IMG/VR virus record: IMGVR_UViG_3300008517_000002
Coordinates: 1-49,254 of that record
Source of the DNA: a virus
Length of the DNA stretch: 49,254 nt
Strand: one strand, 5' to 3'
Shown piece by piece: positions 13,718-21,717 of this stretch (within the stretch, counting starts at the first letter, position 1; each line of letters starts with the position of its first letter). A model generated the notes under the pieces. That model was given only the letters and a program-made list of their open reading frames with translations, had not been told where the DNA came from and did no database searches. The translations under genes and the position numbers were made by a program.

Positions 13718-14598
13718 CAGCTAAAACACCACCTAAACCGCCGGTTAAACCACCGGCTACTAAAACAAAATTAATGCCACCAACACCAGTAGCACCTGCT
13801 CCGAAATCCAGTAGGGTTATAAAGACATTTCACATAACTGATTGGGATGGTGACAAAGAAGGTGAAAAAATTATTCTGCATAGTAAACACGGAATGGGTA
13901 AAACAACTCTTGCATCAATGGCTCCGACACCTGGATTTATTGGACTCGATGATGGTGGTCGTAAAATAAGACACCCTGTTACTGGAGAAAAATTAAAATA
14001 TGTTCCTGGTATAGAAACATTCCAAGATGTCCGAGACGCATTGCATCAGGTAGATTTATTTAATGATTATGAAACTATCGTGATTGATACTGGTACTTAT
14101 CTTCAGCATCTTGGGCTATTATATACATTCGCAACTATAAAAGGCCCGCAAGGTAGGGTATATACTAACATCGAACAATATGGGTATCATAAGGGTTATC
14201 GTTATTTGTATGATACTATGCACCATATTCTCGGTGATCTGGATCCGTTAGTTAGAAAAGGTAAGAATGTTATTATTGCATGCCAGATGTTACCAGTTAG
14301 AATATCTAATCCAGGTGGTGAGGATTTCTTATGTAACACACCGGAATTACAAACAGATCCTAAAGCTAATGTAGCTGCTGATTATATGTCATGGGCGGAT
14401 CATGTGTTTATGATTGATCATACTGATATTCAAGCTAAGGATGGTAAAGCAGCATCAACTGGTGAACGGTGTATTAGAGTACATCCTGAGATACATTTTG
14501 AAGCTAAGTCCAGGACACTTGGATCTGATCTTGCTACGGTATCGTTTGAAAATAAACAAGATAATTCAATTTGGCAGTTTTTATTTGGGAGTGAATAA
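13714..14598 (+). CDS. Sak4/RecA-like phage ATPase, 294 aa
   Basis: A Pro/Lys/Thr-rich disordered N-terminus (residues 1-35) precedes a P-loop domain with Walker A SKHGMGKTT (57-65) and Walker B YETIVIDTGT (119-128). This is the phage nucleotide-binding (AAA_24/Sak4) type, a single-strand annealing or RecA-like recombinase. Its place between a Cas4-like exonuclease and the SSB region is the usual one for these genes. It overlaps both neighbours (ATGA, TAATG). Target preference cannot be read from sequence. Confidence 0.82.
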   Translation: MTAKTPPKPPVKPPATKTKLMPPTPVAPAPKSSRVIKTFHITDWDGDKEGEKIILHSKHGMGKTTLASMAPTPGFIGLDDGGRKIRHPVTGEKLKYVPGIETFQDVRDALHQVDLFNDYETIVIDTGTYLQHLGLLYTFATIKGPQGRVYTNIEQYGYHKGYRYLYDTMHHILGDLDPLVRKGKNVIIACQMLPVRISNPGGEDFLCNTPELQTDPKANVAADYMSWADHVFMIDHTDIQAKDGKAASTGERCIRVHPEIHFEAKSRTLGSDLATVSFENKQDNSIWQFLFGSE

Positions 14599-14924
14599 TG
14601 GCCCTAAAACTCAAAGGTGATACAGAACCTGGTCGAAACGAATTTTGTCCCTGTAAATCAGGCTTGAAATTTAAATGCTGTCATGGGGACGCCCTGAAAA
14701 AAGAGGTTTGTAATCGGGTAGCCAACGAAAAAATGATTCAGCTAATCCGAGAAGAACAACGTAAAAAAGGTATACCCATAAAAGTTATGTGTCCTGAATG
14801 TGGCGGGACAGAGGGATTTATTGATATTTGTGAATTCTGCAATGGTACTGGAACAGTAATCGAAGATCAAGTTAAAGAAAGATATGAAGAATTAACTGAA
14901 GGGGAATCAGATGAAGAAAGTTAA
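14598..14924 (+). CDS. SEC-C motif plus DnaJ-like zinc-finger protein, 108 aa
   Basis: TAATG overlap with the ATPase. Residues 13-31 (GRNEFCPCKSGLKFKCCHG) match the SEC-C zinc motif found at the end of SecA and in many small proteins. Residues 65-85 hold CPECGG and CEFCNGTGT, one CxxCxG-type zinc site like those in DnaJ. The C-terminus is acidic and helical. The two zinc units together suggest a protein-binding adaptor. No function is proven. Confidence 0.75.
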   Translation: MALKLKGDTEPGRNEFCPCKSGLKFKCCHGDALKKEVCNRVANEKMIQLIREEQRKKGIPIKVMCPECGGTEGFIDICEFCNGTGTVIEDQVKERYEELTEGESDEES

Positions 14925-15090
14925 ATTTGGTGAGATAAAAATCGGAACACATTTCAAACGCTATAAATGTATCTATGTAAAAAAAAGTGAACTTAATGCT
15001 ACTAATATAGGAACTGGACGTGGGGTATTCGTATATTATTCTGATAATGTAATCCCGGTAACAGTTACAATTAAAGTAAAGGAGAAATAA
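14911..15090 (+). CDS. Small basic beta-rich protein, 59 aa
   Basis: It overlaps the SEC-C gene by 14 bases, with GGGGAATCAG upstream. The sequence alternates Lys and Val with a KIGTHFKRYKCIYVKK segment, suggesting a small all-beta protein. Function unknown. Confidence 0.55.
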   Translation: MKKVKFGEIKIGTHFKRYKCIYVKKSELNATNIGTGRGVFVYYSDNVIPVTVTIKVKEK

Positions 15091-15092
15091 TT

Positions 15093-15281
15093 ATGATAGA
15101 ATTAAGATTAGTATGCGAATGCGGCCACGAATCAACATTTGCGAATCATACATATGATAGTGGAAAAGATGCTTTTGTTATTTACAAAGAATGTCGTTAT
15201 ATATGTAAAGAATGTGGAAAAGATATGGAACTACAGGTTGTTAAGATCGAATCAGAAACTCAAGAAACCATTATAAGTTAA
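15093..15281 (+). CDS. Zinc-ribbon protein, 62 aa
   Basis: Two bases after the previous stop, with AAGGAGAAATAATT as ribosome binding site. CEC near residues 8-10 and CRY-ICKEC near 34-41 form a zinc ribbon. It precedes the SSB-like gene by 18 bases. Role unknown. Confidence 0.65.
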   Translation: MIELRLVCECGHESTFANHTYDSGKDAFVIYKECRYICKECGKDMELQVVKIESETQETIIS

Positions 15282-15299
15282 TTTAGAGGAGAAATAATT

Positions 15300-16145
15300 A
15301 TGGGTAGAGTCGATAGAACTGGAACATTTCGTTGTAGCCCAATTGAAACGGGCGTAGGAGTTTCAAGAAATAAATTCCCAGTATTTACTGCTCAAGTTAA
15401 ACTGCTTGAATATTGGGATGAGGACGCAGGGGCGTGGCATCCCTGGGAAGAATACGAACAAGATGCGACAATATTTGCCACCCTTTTTGGGATAGGTAAG
15501 AAATCCCAAAAAATGGAGCCAACCCTAAACCACGTTCAGATAAGTAAGGTCTTTAATTGGGATGGTACAGATTTTGGTTATCTTAATGATACTGATTTCT
15601 CTGCTCTAAAATTCCAGGTACGCATCGAAGATAATGATCCTGATTATGCTGATAAAAATCCTTATGTAGTAAATTGGGTTGATGAATATGATGCTGAACC
15701 AGGACGAAGGATAAAGAAACTTGATGTTGCAGGAATAAAAGAACTTAATCAACAATTTGCCATGCTTTTAAAGCAAACTGGTAAGAAAGCTGCCCCGGCT
15801 AAAGCCCCGACTAAAGCTCCAGAAGTACCGGCAGTTACGCAGACGGCTACTAAAGCTGTTAAAGCTAAGAAGGGCAAGAAACAAACAGAAGCTGCTAAAG
15901 CTCCGCCTAAAGCTCCGCCGCAAGTACCGACAGTACCCGGTATTCCAGAGGGTAAATGTACGAAACAAGAAGCCTGGGGAACTGTATGTGAGTTAAAAGA
16001 TGATGCTTGTAGTGATGAGCAACTAAAGGCCGCCTGGCTTGCCGCTCTTGCAGCGACTGCACCTGATATAGAGGAAAAGAACATTACATCTGAGCAATGG
16101 TTCACGATTAGAGATGCCGTATTGAATGATGTCGGGAAGTTTTAA
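15300..16145 (+). CDS. Probable single-stranded DNA-binding protein, 281 aa
   Basis: Starts after GAGGAGAAATAATT. Residues 1-150 are a beta-rich domain with several aromatics (FPVFTAQVKLLEYWDE, AWHPWEEYEQDATIF), consistent with an OB-fold ssDNA binder. Residues 160-210 are a Lys/Ala/Pro linker, and the last 70 residues form a small helical domain (KCTKQEAWGTVCELKDD) seen in some phage replication proteins. It lies between recombination and primase genes, where ssDNA-binding proteins often sit. There is no exact family match, so the assignment rests on composition and context. Confidence 0.55.
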   Translation: MGRVDRTGTFRCSPIETGVGVSRNKFPVFTAQVKLLEYWDEDAGAWHPWEEYEQDATIFATLFGIGKKSQKMEPTLNHVQISKVFNWDGTDFGYLNDTDFSALKFQVRIEDNDPDYADKNPYVVNWVDEYDAEPGRRIKKLDVAGIKELNQQFAMLLKQTGKKAAPAKAPTKAPEVPAVTQTATKAVKAKKGKKQTEAAKAPPKAPPQVPTVPGIPEGKCTKQEAWGTVCELKDDACSDEQLKAAWLAALAATAPDIEEKNITSEQWFTIRDAVLNDVGKF

Positions 16146-16179
16146 AATGCCTGGGGTATGTCCCTGGGAAAATATTACG

Positions 16180-16202
16180 GGGGCGAGGTGCGTCTTCGCC
16201 CC
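16180..16202 (+). other. GC-rich stem-loop after the SSB-like gene
   Basis: GGGGCGA (16180-16186) and TCGCCCC (16196-16202) pair around a 9-base loop. No U-run follows, so it is not a standard terminator. It may slow transcription or protect the 3' end of the upstream message. The stretch is clearly more GC-rich than its surroundings. Confidence 0.5.
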
Positions 16203-16216
16203 ATTTGGAGAATAGT

Positions 16217-16429
16217 ATGGTAGAAGAAATAAAAATTAAATTTCACTTAGGTTATCCAATAGAACAACGAGGGTGGAAATGTTATACTATAGGGTGTAGT
16301 CTGGAGTCTATAATGTTAGTTGAAGAAGTGGATATTATTCGTAATAGAGGAATTCCACGCAAACAAGTTTTAGAACACATACGGGCGATAATAGATGTAG
16401 AACTACAACAAATAGAACTCGAAGGTTAA
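16217..16429 (+). CDS. Hypothetical protein, 70 aa
   Basis: The ATG at 16217 follows TTTGGAGAATAGT; a TTG 12 bases upstream is less likely. The 70 residues form an alternating strand part and a helical end (VLEHIRAIIDVELQQIELEG). It ends two bases before the primase-helicase gene. Function unknown. Confidence 0.6.
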   Translation: MVEEIKIKFHLGYPIEQRGWKCYTIGCSLESIMLVEEVDIIRNRGIPRKQVLEHIRAIIDVELQQIELEG

Positions 16430-16431
16430 TC

Positions 16432-18720
16432 ATGCCAAAGAAAACGGACTTTACTAAGCTATTCAAAATATTTCAGAATAACGTTTTTATATTCCCAGCT
16501 ATATTAGATGCTCTTGCTGAGGAACTTGGCGTAAGCATTGATTCTATAAACAGATTAGGTGTTGGATTTTATCCAGGACATCAAGCATGGGCATTTGCTG
16601 AACGTGATGCTAAAGGTAATATAACCGGCATAGCTTTACGTGGGACCAATGGCAAAAAATTTATGGTACATGGTTCCAAACACGGTTTATTCTATGAGGT
16701 AAATAATGAAAAGAAAAATTATAATGGATATGTGCCGGGAAAGCAGAATTGGATTAGAGTGTCCGCACAAATGCCATGCCCGGTTTGTGGAAAAAGTGAT
16801 GGATGTCTTTTACCAAAAGATTCACCAGAGAAACCTTCAGCAGTGGTATGTGTCCACATATCTAACGGAAGTTGCAAAGCTCTTGAACTCGGATATTTGC
16901 ATATCCTTAACCAAAAACAGAATCAAGGTAAAATTCAAAGAACGGGGTTTCTTTTACGAGCGTCTAACCAACCAATCCTTATCGTTGAAGGTGCGTCTGA
17001 TGTTCTCACGGCTATGGACCTGGGTTTCGTGGCAATTGGTCGTCCATCTGCTGAAGGGGGTATGGATATTCTGTCGAAAATGCCGTTATATAAAAAGGAA
17101 ATCTGGATTGTGGGGGATAACGATGCGGGGGCTGGGCGGTCAGGTATGCAAAAAGCATTCGCCACCATTCAATCTTTAACTAATAATGTCACCATGTTTT
17201 TACCACCAGAAGGTATTGAAGATTTACGTGATTGGGTACAACACGGCTTAACTCAAACTGCTTTATTTGAATACGCTAAAGAATATGGGAAAATAGATCA
17301 GGACCCTAATGTTTTCAAATTGGATGATCCTATAGAAATAGGTGAGAGATTTCTTAAAGAAAAGTTCACCATAGAAGGTTGTCCCACTCTCCGTAAATAT
17401 AAGGGACAATGGGTACAGTGGCAGGGACACGCCTATAAAGAATCTCCATTAGATATAGTACGTGGTGATGTTTACAAATATCTGGAGGGTAAAAAATTCT
17501 TGAGAACTGGATCAAAGGGCGATGTCCAGATCATTCCATATAAAGCTGGCAGAGGGCGAGTAAGCGACATACTGGATGTTTTGAATATGGTATGTCCAAT
17601 TGAACAGGACCCTCCGATCTGGCTTGATGATAAAGAACATCCGGACCCGTCTAAATTAATAATATTTCAAAATGGCATCTTGAATATACAGGAATATATA
17701 GAAGGTAAGATTACGCTACACAATCCAGATCCAAATTTATTTGCATTCCACGTGTTTCCATATAATTATGATGAAGATCTTAATTCAAATTTATTAGAGA
17801 ATTTTTTATATGAAATATTTGAAACTGATCTTGAGCGTATAAAATTACTTCAACAATGGTATGGATATAATATAGTTCCGGATATGAGCAGGGACACAGT
17901 TATGTTATTTACTGGGGTCCCAAGATCAGGAAAAAGTACATTGCTCGATACAATGGGACACATGCTTGGCAGAGATCAATGTGTATCAATAGATTTCCGT
18001 GATCTTATTAGCCCATTCGGGCGTGAGCCGATGCTTGGGAAGCTGGCCGCCCTATTGGGAGATGTGAAATCACCTCGGCCAAATGATGCCGAAGCCGCTC
18101 TTGAAATGATATTACGTATTAGCGGGGGTGATCCGGTTGGTGTAAATCGTAAAATGATTCGACAGTTAGCCCAGGTATATCTGAAAACAAGATTTACAAT
18201 GGCGATGAATAATCTTCCTGTTTTCACGGACCATGCCAGAGCATTTCAGGCCCGGTTAGCTGTAATTGGATTTGATAAATCTTATGTAGGAAAAGAGAAA
18301 CCAGAACTCAAACAACAATTAATCAAAGAAGCCAGCCGGGGTAAAATGATTAATTTTGCTTTACGGGGTTTAAAAGACCTACAAGAAAATGGACGATTTA
18401 TTGTACCCAGAAGTTCTATTCCAATTCTTAAATCAATAACACGAATTTCTTCACCCGTTGTTATTTTTGTTGATGAGTGTTGTATTATTCATCCGGATCA
18501 AAGTGTCAGTAAAAATATGATATTTGAAGCCTGGCAGTATTGGTGTAGTGAATCAGGGCGTAAAGCAGGGGTTAAAGAGCAGTTTGGCAGATGGCTTACA
18601 TCTACTTGTCCGCACCTTGAAACGGAACGAATTAGACATAATGGGCGGCGTGTTTATATGTATAAAGGAATTGGACTACAAGATTTTGTATTTACTGATT
18701 ATTTAGGGAGACCGAAATGA
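16432..18720 (+). CDS. Bifunctional primase-helicase (TOPRIM primase, SF3/D5-like helicase)
   Basis: A 762-residue replication protein. Residues 116-148 hold CPVC...C...C, a zinc-binding site of the primase. The TOPRIM domain has IVEGASD at 184-190 and GDND at 228-231. The helicase domain has Walker A GVPRSGKS (495-502), a B motif around LAALLGDVKSP, and a sensor TMAMNNLP, as in SF3/poxvirus D5-type helicases. It should unwind at the fork and make primers for the family A polymerase. This is the D5 type, not a T7 gp4 RecA-type helicase. It is full length with all motifs intact. Confidence 0.9.
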   Translation: MPKKTDFTKLFKIFQNNVFIFPAILDALAEELGVSIDSINRLGVGFYPGHQAWAFAERDAKGNITGIALRGTNGKKFMVHGSKHGLFYEVNNEKKNYNGYVPGKQNWIRVSAQMPCPVCGKSDGCLLPKDSPEKPSAVVCVHISNGSCKALELGYLHILNQKQNQGKIQRTGFLLRASNQPILIVEGASDVLTAMDLGFVAIGRPSAEGGMDILSKMPLYKKEIWIVGDNDAGAGRSGMQKAFATIQSLTNNVTMFLPPEGIEDLRDWVQHGLTQTALFEYAKEYGKIDQDPNVFKLDDPIEIGERFLKEKFTIEGCPTLRKYKGQWVQWQGHAYKESPLDIVRGDVYKYLEGKKFLRTGSKGDVQIIPYKAGRGRVSDILDVLNMVCPIEQDPPIWLDDKEHPDPSKLIIFQNGILNIQEYIEGKITLHNPDPNLFAFHVFPYNYDEDLNSNLLENFLYEIFETDLERIKLLQQWYGYNIVPDMSRDTVMLFTGVPRSGKSTLLDTMGHMLGRDQCVSIDFRDLISPFGREPMLGKLAALLGDVKSPRPNDAEAALEMILRISGGDPVGVNRKMIRQLAQVYLKTRFTMAMNNLPVFTDHARAFQARLAVIGFDKSYVGKEKPELKQQLIKEASRGKMINFALRGLKDLQENGRFIVPRSSIPILKSITRISSPVVIFVDECCIIHPDQSVSKNMIFEAWQYWCSESGRKAGVKEQFGRWLTSTCPHLETERIRHNGRRVYMYKGIGLQDFVFTDYLGRPK

Positions 18721-18839
18721 GATACATCTTAAATTATTTAAATGAACATCCGGATATTGGTATTTTAATAGGGTATGGGCTTATTATACTCGGCGGTATT
18801 TTAATGTATTTAGGTTTTTCGGGTATGGTGACAAATTAA
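18717..18839 (+). CDS. Small membrane protein, 40 aa
   Basis: ATGA overlap with the primase stop. One long hydrophobic span (IGILIGYGLIILGGILMYLGF) follows a short polar N-terminus. Likely inner-membrane. With 19119 and 19652 it is one of three membrane genes in a row, a possible lysis-related set. Confidence 0.6.
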   Translation: MRYILNYLNEHPDIGILIGYGLIILGGILMYLGFSGMVTN

Positions 18840-18853
18840 AAGGAGAAACTATA

Positions 18854-19126
18854 ATGCCATATATAAATCAAGTGCGTAGACGATCTATAGAAAAACAAGA
18901 AACTACACCAAATGTTCCGGGAACCTTAAATTATGCGATTACTAAAATAATTCATAATTATATAAAAGATAATGGTTTGTGTTATAATAATCTTAATGAG
19001 GTAATAGGTGTTCTTGAATGTGCTAAACAGGAATTCTATCGTGCAGTAGCAGCTCCATATGAGGACATAAAACGTAAAGAAAATGGTTCAATTTCAGAAT
19101 TAGATAAGGAGAAATCAGATGAATAG
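18854..19126 (+). CDS. Small conserved phage protein (GVLECAKxEFYR...APYED family), 90 aa
   Basis: Starts MPYINQVRRR after AAGGAGAAACTATA. The core GTLNYAITKIIHNYI, then NLNEVIGVLECAKQEFYR and AAPYEDIK, is a pattern I know from many tailed phages and prophages, where it is an uncharacterised small family (DUF6899-type). Length is typical. It overlaps the membrane protein gene by 8 bases. Confidence 0.75.
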   Translation: MPYINQVRRRSIEKQETTPNVPGTLNYAITKIIHNYIKDNGLCYNNLNEVIGVLECAKQEFYRAVAAPYEDIKRKENGSISELDKEKSDE

Positions 19127-19652
19127 ATATGATTGGGGATTTTGGGCAATGATAATTATGTTAATTCTACTTCTTTTGTCAGGTATTTTTATGCCCGGTT
19201 GTACTGCCATACAGCATAGAGATGCACCTATTATTGTGGCCCCTACATCTGCTGTTCAATTATGGCAAGCTGCTAAAGCATCTAATTGGCTTGTCACCAT
19301 GTCTATATTGGGAATAGCTGGCGGGGTATTTGCAACTTTGAACGGACAAAAATGGGGTATGGCAGTTGTTGTTTCCTGTAGTGTTTCTTTATTTATGTCC
19401 CTGGCTGTTGCCAAATTTGCATGGTGGATGGCAGTATGTGGTCTGCTTGGATCAATAGGTTTATGTGCTGTGAGTATTTTAATAAGGAAGCGGGCATTAG
19501 TAGAAATTATTAAGGGTGTGCAGTATTTTAGAGATACTGAAATAGAACATGATCGGTTGGATTTTGAATTAATAGAAGCTCAGAAATCTAAATCCACACA
19601 AAAGATCGTACAGAATATTAAAGCCGATCTTAAAGTTAAAGGAGAGATCTAA
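19119..19652 (+). CDS. Membrane protein with possible lipobox, 177 aa
   Basis: The N-terminus has a hydrophobic segment (AMIIMLILLLLSGIFMPGC) that ends in Gly-Cys, a lipobox-like site. Two or three more hydrophobic spans follow at about residues 57-75, 80-100 and 105-125, and then a charged helical tail of about 50 residues. It overlaps the next membrane gene by one base. Its size and topology could fit a lysis or superinfection protein, but I see no diagnostic motif. No endolysin was found nearby. Confidence 0.6.
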   Translation: MNRYDWGFWAMIIMLILLLLSGIFMPGCTAIQHRDAPIIVAPTSAVQLWQAAKASNWLVTMSILGIAGGVFATLNGQKWGMAVVVSCSVSLFMSLAVAKFAWWMAVCGLLGSIGLCAVSILIRKRALVEIIKGVQYFRDTEIEHDRLDFELIEAQKSKSTQKIVQNIKADLKVKGEI

Positions 19653-19915
19653 TGATAGCGATTAACTGGCTGCTAATAATTATTCTGATAGCGGCAGGAG
19701 TGCTCGAAATATATCTATTAATTAAGGGTAAACCCACTATATCACAAGGGATGGGTTTAATTAATTTTCCCCTGCCCCGAAAAGTAAATCTGGTGATAAT
19801 AATCAGCCTTGCTGTGTTAATTGGTTTCTTGTTTCTACGATGGCAGGTTGATATACATAGATTTACAATAGCTATGTATTGTCTAATTTTTGGCCATGTA
19901 TTTGGGAGATTTTAA
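19652..19915 (+). CDS. Three-span membrane protein, 87 aa
   Basis: TAATG overlap with the previous gene. Three hydrophobic stretches are visible: residues 4-25, 48-65 and 70-85. The size and span number are compatible with a holin, but many small phage membrane proteins look similar and no endolysin is adjacent. TAATG overlap with the next gene too. Confidence 0.55.
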   Translation: MIAINWLLIIILIAAGVLEIYLLIKGKPTISQGMGLINFPLPRKVNLVIIISLAVLIGFLFLRWQVDIHRFTIAMYCLIFGHVFGRF

Positions 19916-20280
19916 TGATCCATTTCCAAACAGAAAAAGATGTAATTGATTGGCTGATAGATAACTGTCCACGTCCGGCTATTGTCCGAACACTGGAACA
20001 GGGTAAAATAGAGTTCCTGGGGGGATTCGAGGACATTCCCCCCTCAGCTCTACCCGGATGGATTCTAAAAGTAAAATCAATATATGGTGGAAAATGGATT
20101 GTTGCTGTTTTGGCAAATGAGATTACACATAGATATGAGATTAGAATTATAAAATCTATTCCCTGGAGAAATTGGGTGGGTACAGATTATTTAGCTAATC
20201 ATAAAAGTTTTAGAATTAAACTATATAGCGGAGATAATCCAGAATTATATAAGGAGCTTAGAGATGGTAAATCACTTTAA
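19915..20280 (+). CDS. Hypothetical protein, 121 aa
   Basis: I use ATG 19915 in TAATG, with TTTGGGAGATTTT upstream. The protein has a helical N-terminus and a Trp/Tyr-rich beta part (GWILKVKSIYGGKWIVAVLANE). No family recognised. It overlaps the next gene by 17 bases. Confidence 0.6.
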   Translation: MIHFQTEKDVIDWLIDNCPRPAIVRTLEQGKIEFLGGFEDIPPSALPGWILKVKSIYGGKWIVAVLANEITHRYEIRIIKSIPWRNWVGTDYLANHKSFRIKLYSGDNPELYKELRDGKSL

Positions 20281-20497
20281 ACCAATACCTGATCTTTTAA
20301 AAATCATAGACGTACCAGGTTTTATTTTGAAACAAACTGGAGTCCGGCGGGGTGTGTGGATAGTCTATCATTGGATAAAAAAAGGTCGTAGAAGTTACAG
20401 TGGTCATAATGTTAAATTAAAAACAGAAAAATATTGCTGCCAACTGTTTACCAGAGAATCTTATGTGATGGACTTTTTAAGACGGTTAGAAGAATAA
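20264..20497 (+). CDS. Small basic hypothetical protein, 77 aa
   Basis: Starts inside the previous gene, with AAGGAGCTTAGAG upstream. A basic protein with beta pattern and Gly/Arg turns (GVRRGVWIVYHWIKKGRRSYSG). Its TAATG overlaps the HNH gene. Function unknown. Confidence 0.55.
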   Translation: MVNHFKPIPDLLKIIDVPGFILKQTGVRRGVWIVYHWIKKGRRSYSGHNVKLKTEKYCCQLFTRESYVMDFLRRLEE

Positions 20498-20958
20498 TGA
20501 ATAAAATTTGTACTAAATGTAAAAAAGAATTACCAGCAACTGTGGAATATTTTTATAAAGATAGTATACATTCTGACGGTTTACGAAGTGAATGTAAAAA
20601 ATGTACTTTAAAATGCCGTCAAAAATATCAACAGAGTCATAAAAAACAACTTAATGAATATGCAAGGGAACACTATAAAAAGTATTATGTAACTATTAGA
20701 GGTTTGTTAATAAAAAAATTCTCGGATATAAAAAAGCGTTGTAACAATTCTAATTTTAAACAATATAAGGACTACGGTGGACGTGGTATTAAATGTTTGT
20801 TTAAATCATCTAATGAATTTATAGATTATGTTATAAATGAATTAAAAGCCGATCCACGTGGGTTAGCTATTGACCGCATTGATAATAATGGACATTATGA
20901 AAAGGGTAATATCCGATTTATCACGCAATTAGAAAATAATAAAAATAAAAGAGAGTAA
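20497..20958 (+). CDS. HNH-type endonuclease with N-terminal zinc finger, 153 aa
   Basis: The start is ATG 20497 in TAATG; earlier in-frame starts lie inside the previous gene. N-terminal CTKC and CKKC pairs (residues 5-8 and 34-37) resemble the endonuclease VII zinc module. A basic linker follows. The C-terminal domain has YKDYGGRGIKC, AIDRIDNNGHYEKGNIR and QLENNKNK, the pattern of phage HNH nucleases. It is probably a free-standing homing endonuclease, or else a recombination nuclease. Codon use is A-rich even for this phage, which supports separate arrival. Confidence 0.75.
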   Translation: MNKICTKCKKELPATVEYFYKDSIHSDGLRSECKKCTLKCRQKYQQSHKKQLNEYAREHYKKYYVTIRGLLIKKFSDIKKRCNNSNFKQYKDYGGRGIKCLFKSSNEFIDYVINELKADPRGLAIDRIDNNGHYEKGNIRFITQLENNKNKRE

Positions 20959-20959
20959 T

Positions 20960-21214
20960 ATGAAAATTATAGAAACAAATGATATTTTAGAAGGAATTGA
21001 TGTAGATACACTTGAAAAAATAGAACCCATCCTTTGGTGTTATCAAGGAATGTTTTGTGTGATACCAATACAGATTATCCAGAATAGAATTTATCTAAAA
21101 TCGGCCTTCAAAAAATTTCCAGAAGGAAGGACAAAACAGTGTGCGTTAGAAATTATTTGGAATGATGGAATTCCTGTAGACCCAAAGGTGGGATATGCTT
21201 TAATGGGAGAATGA
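20960..21214 (+). CDS. Hypothetical protein, 84 aa
   Basis: Starts one base after the HNH stop, with AGAGAGTAAT upstream. A small acidic alpha/beta protein with no recognised motif. Confidence 0.6.
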   Translation: MKIIETNDILEGIDVDTLEKIEPILWCYQGMFCVIPIQIIQNRIYLKSAFKKFPEGRTKQCALEIIWNDGIPVDPKVGYALMGE

Positions 21215-21215
21215 T

Positions 21216-21377
21216 ATGGAACTTGTAAAATTAATTTTTACTACTCATGACCAACAGGGTCGATGGTTACAGGAATTAAATGCTATATTAAAATATGCTA
21301 TAGAAGCTAAAATGATTTTTGATGATAGCTATGGTCGTGGAACTCTTGTGATATACGCCCTACTTGATAAGGAGTAA
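21216..21377 (+). CDS. Small hypothetical protein, 53 aa
   Basis: One base after the previous stop, with GGGAGAATGAT upstream. The product MELVKLIFTTHDQQGRWLQE has a helix and ends in a strand. No family recognised. AAGGAG near its end serves the next gene. Confidence 0.6.
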   Translation: MELVKLIFTTHDQQGRWLQELNAILKYAIEAKMIFDDSYGRGTLVIYALLDKE

Positions 21378-21378
21378 T

Positions 21379-21561
21379 ATGAAAGAATTTGAGAAATGGT
21401 GGGAAGAAAATAAAAATAATATACCTTATGATCCTATACACGATGATAAAAATTGTGCTAATATCGGGTGGAAAGCAGCTTTAAAATGGGTCTTAAATTA
21501 TCCAGATTTAATTGATCATTATATGCTTGATTATGTTAAAGAAGAATTATCCGGTGAGTAG
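21379..21561 (+). CDS. Small hypothetical protein, 60 aa (last gene of the plus-strand block)
   Basis: ATG 21379 follows AAGGAGTAAT. Residues start MKEFEKWWEENKNNIPYDP and include a Cys and several Trp. The pattern FEKWWEE...AW.KAAL.W resembles small phage proteins of unknown role. Its 3' end overlaps the convergent minus-strand gene by 15 bases, and there is no terminator between the blocks. Confidence 0.65.
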   Translation: MKEFEKWWEENKNNIPYDPIHDDKNCANIGWKAALKWVLNYPDLIDHYMLDYVKEELSGE

Positions 21562-21717
21562 AGCAATAATCAGTGATATAATGGAACCAAAAGTAATAGC
21601 TATCATTGGTATAGTCACCATCCAGTGATGCTTTATATGATTAGTAAAGTGCTTAGTAAGGGTGCAAACCCGTTCATCAACTCGAATTAAAAGTTCATCT
21701 CTTTCTTCATCATTCAT
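21547..21717 (-). CDS. Small tail-anchored membrane protein (XhlA-like layout), 56 aa
   Basis: The start ATG (21717-21715) overlaps the stop of the 1,413-residue gene (TAATG). The first 35 residues are charged (MNDEERDELLIRVDERV) and helical, and residues 37-55 are one hydrophobic span. This plan matches small hemolysin XhlA or DUF-type phage proteins that associate with holins and lysis. It is the last gene of the late operon, a common lysis position, so a lysis role is plausible but not shown. Confidence 0.6.
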   Translation of the reverse strand: MNDEERDELLIRVDERVCTLTKHFTNHIKHHWMVTIPMIAITFGSIISLIIALLTG

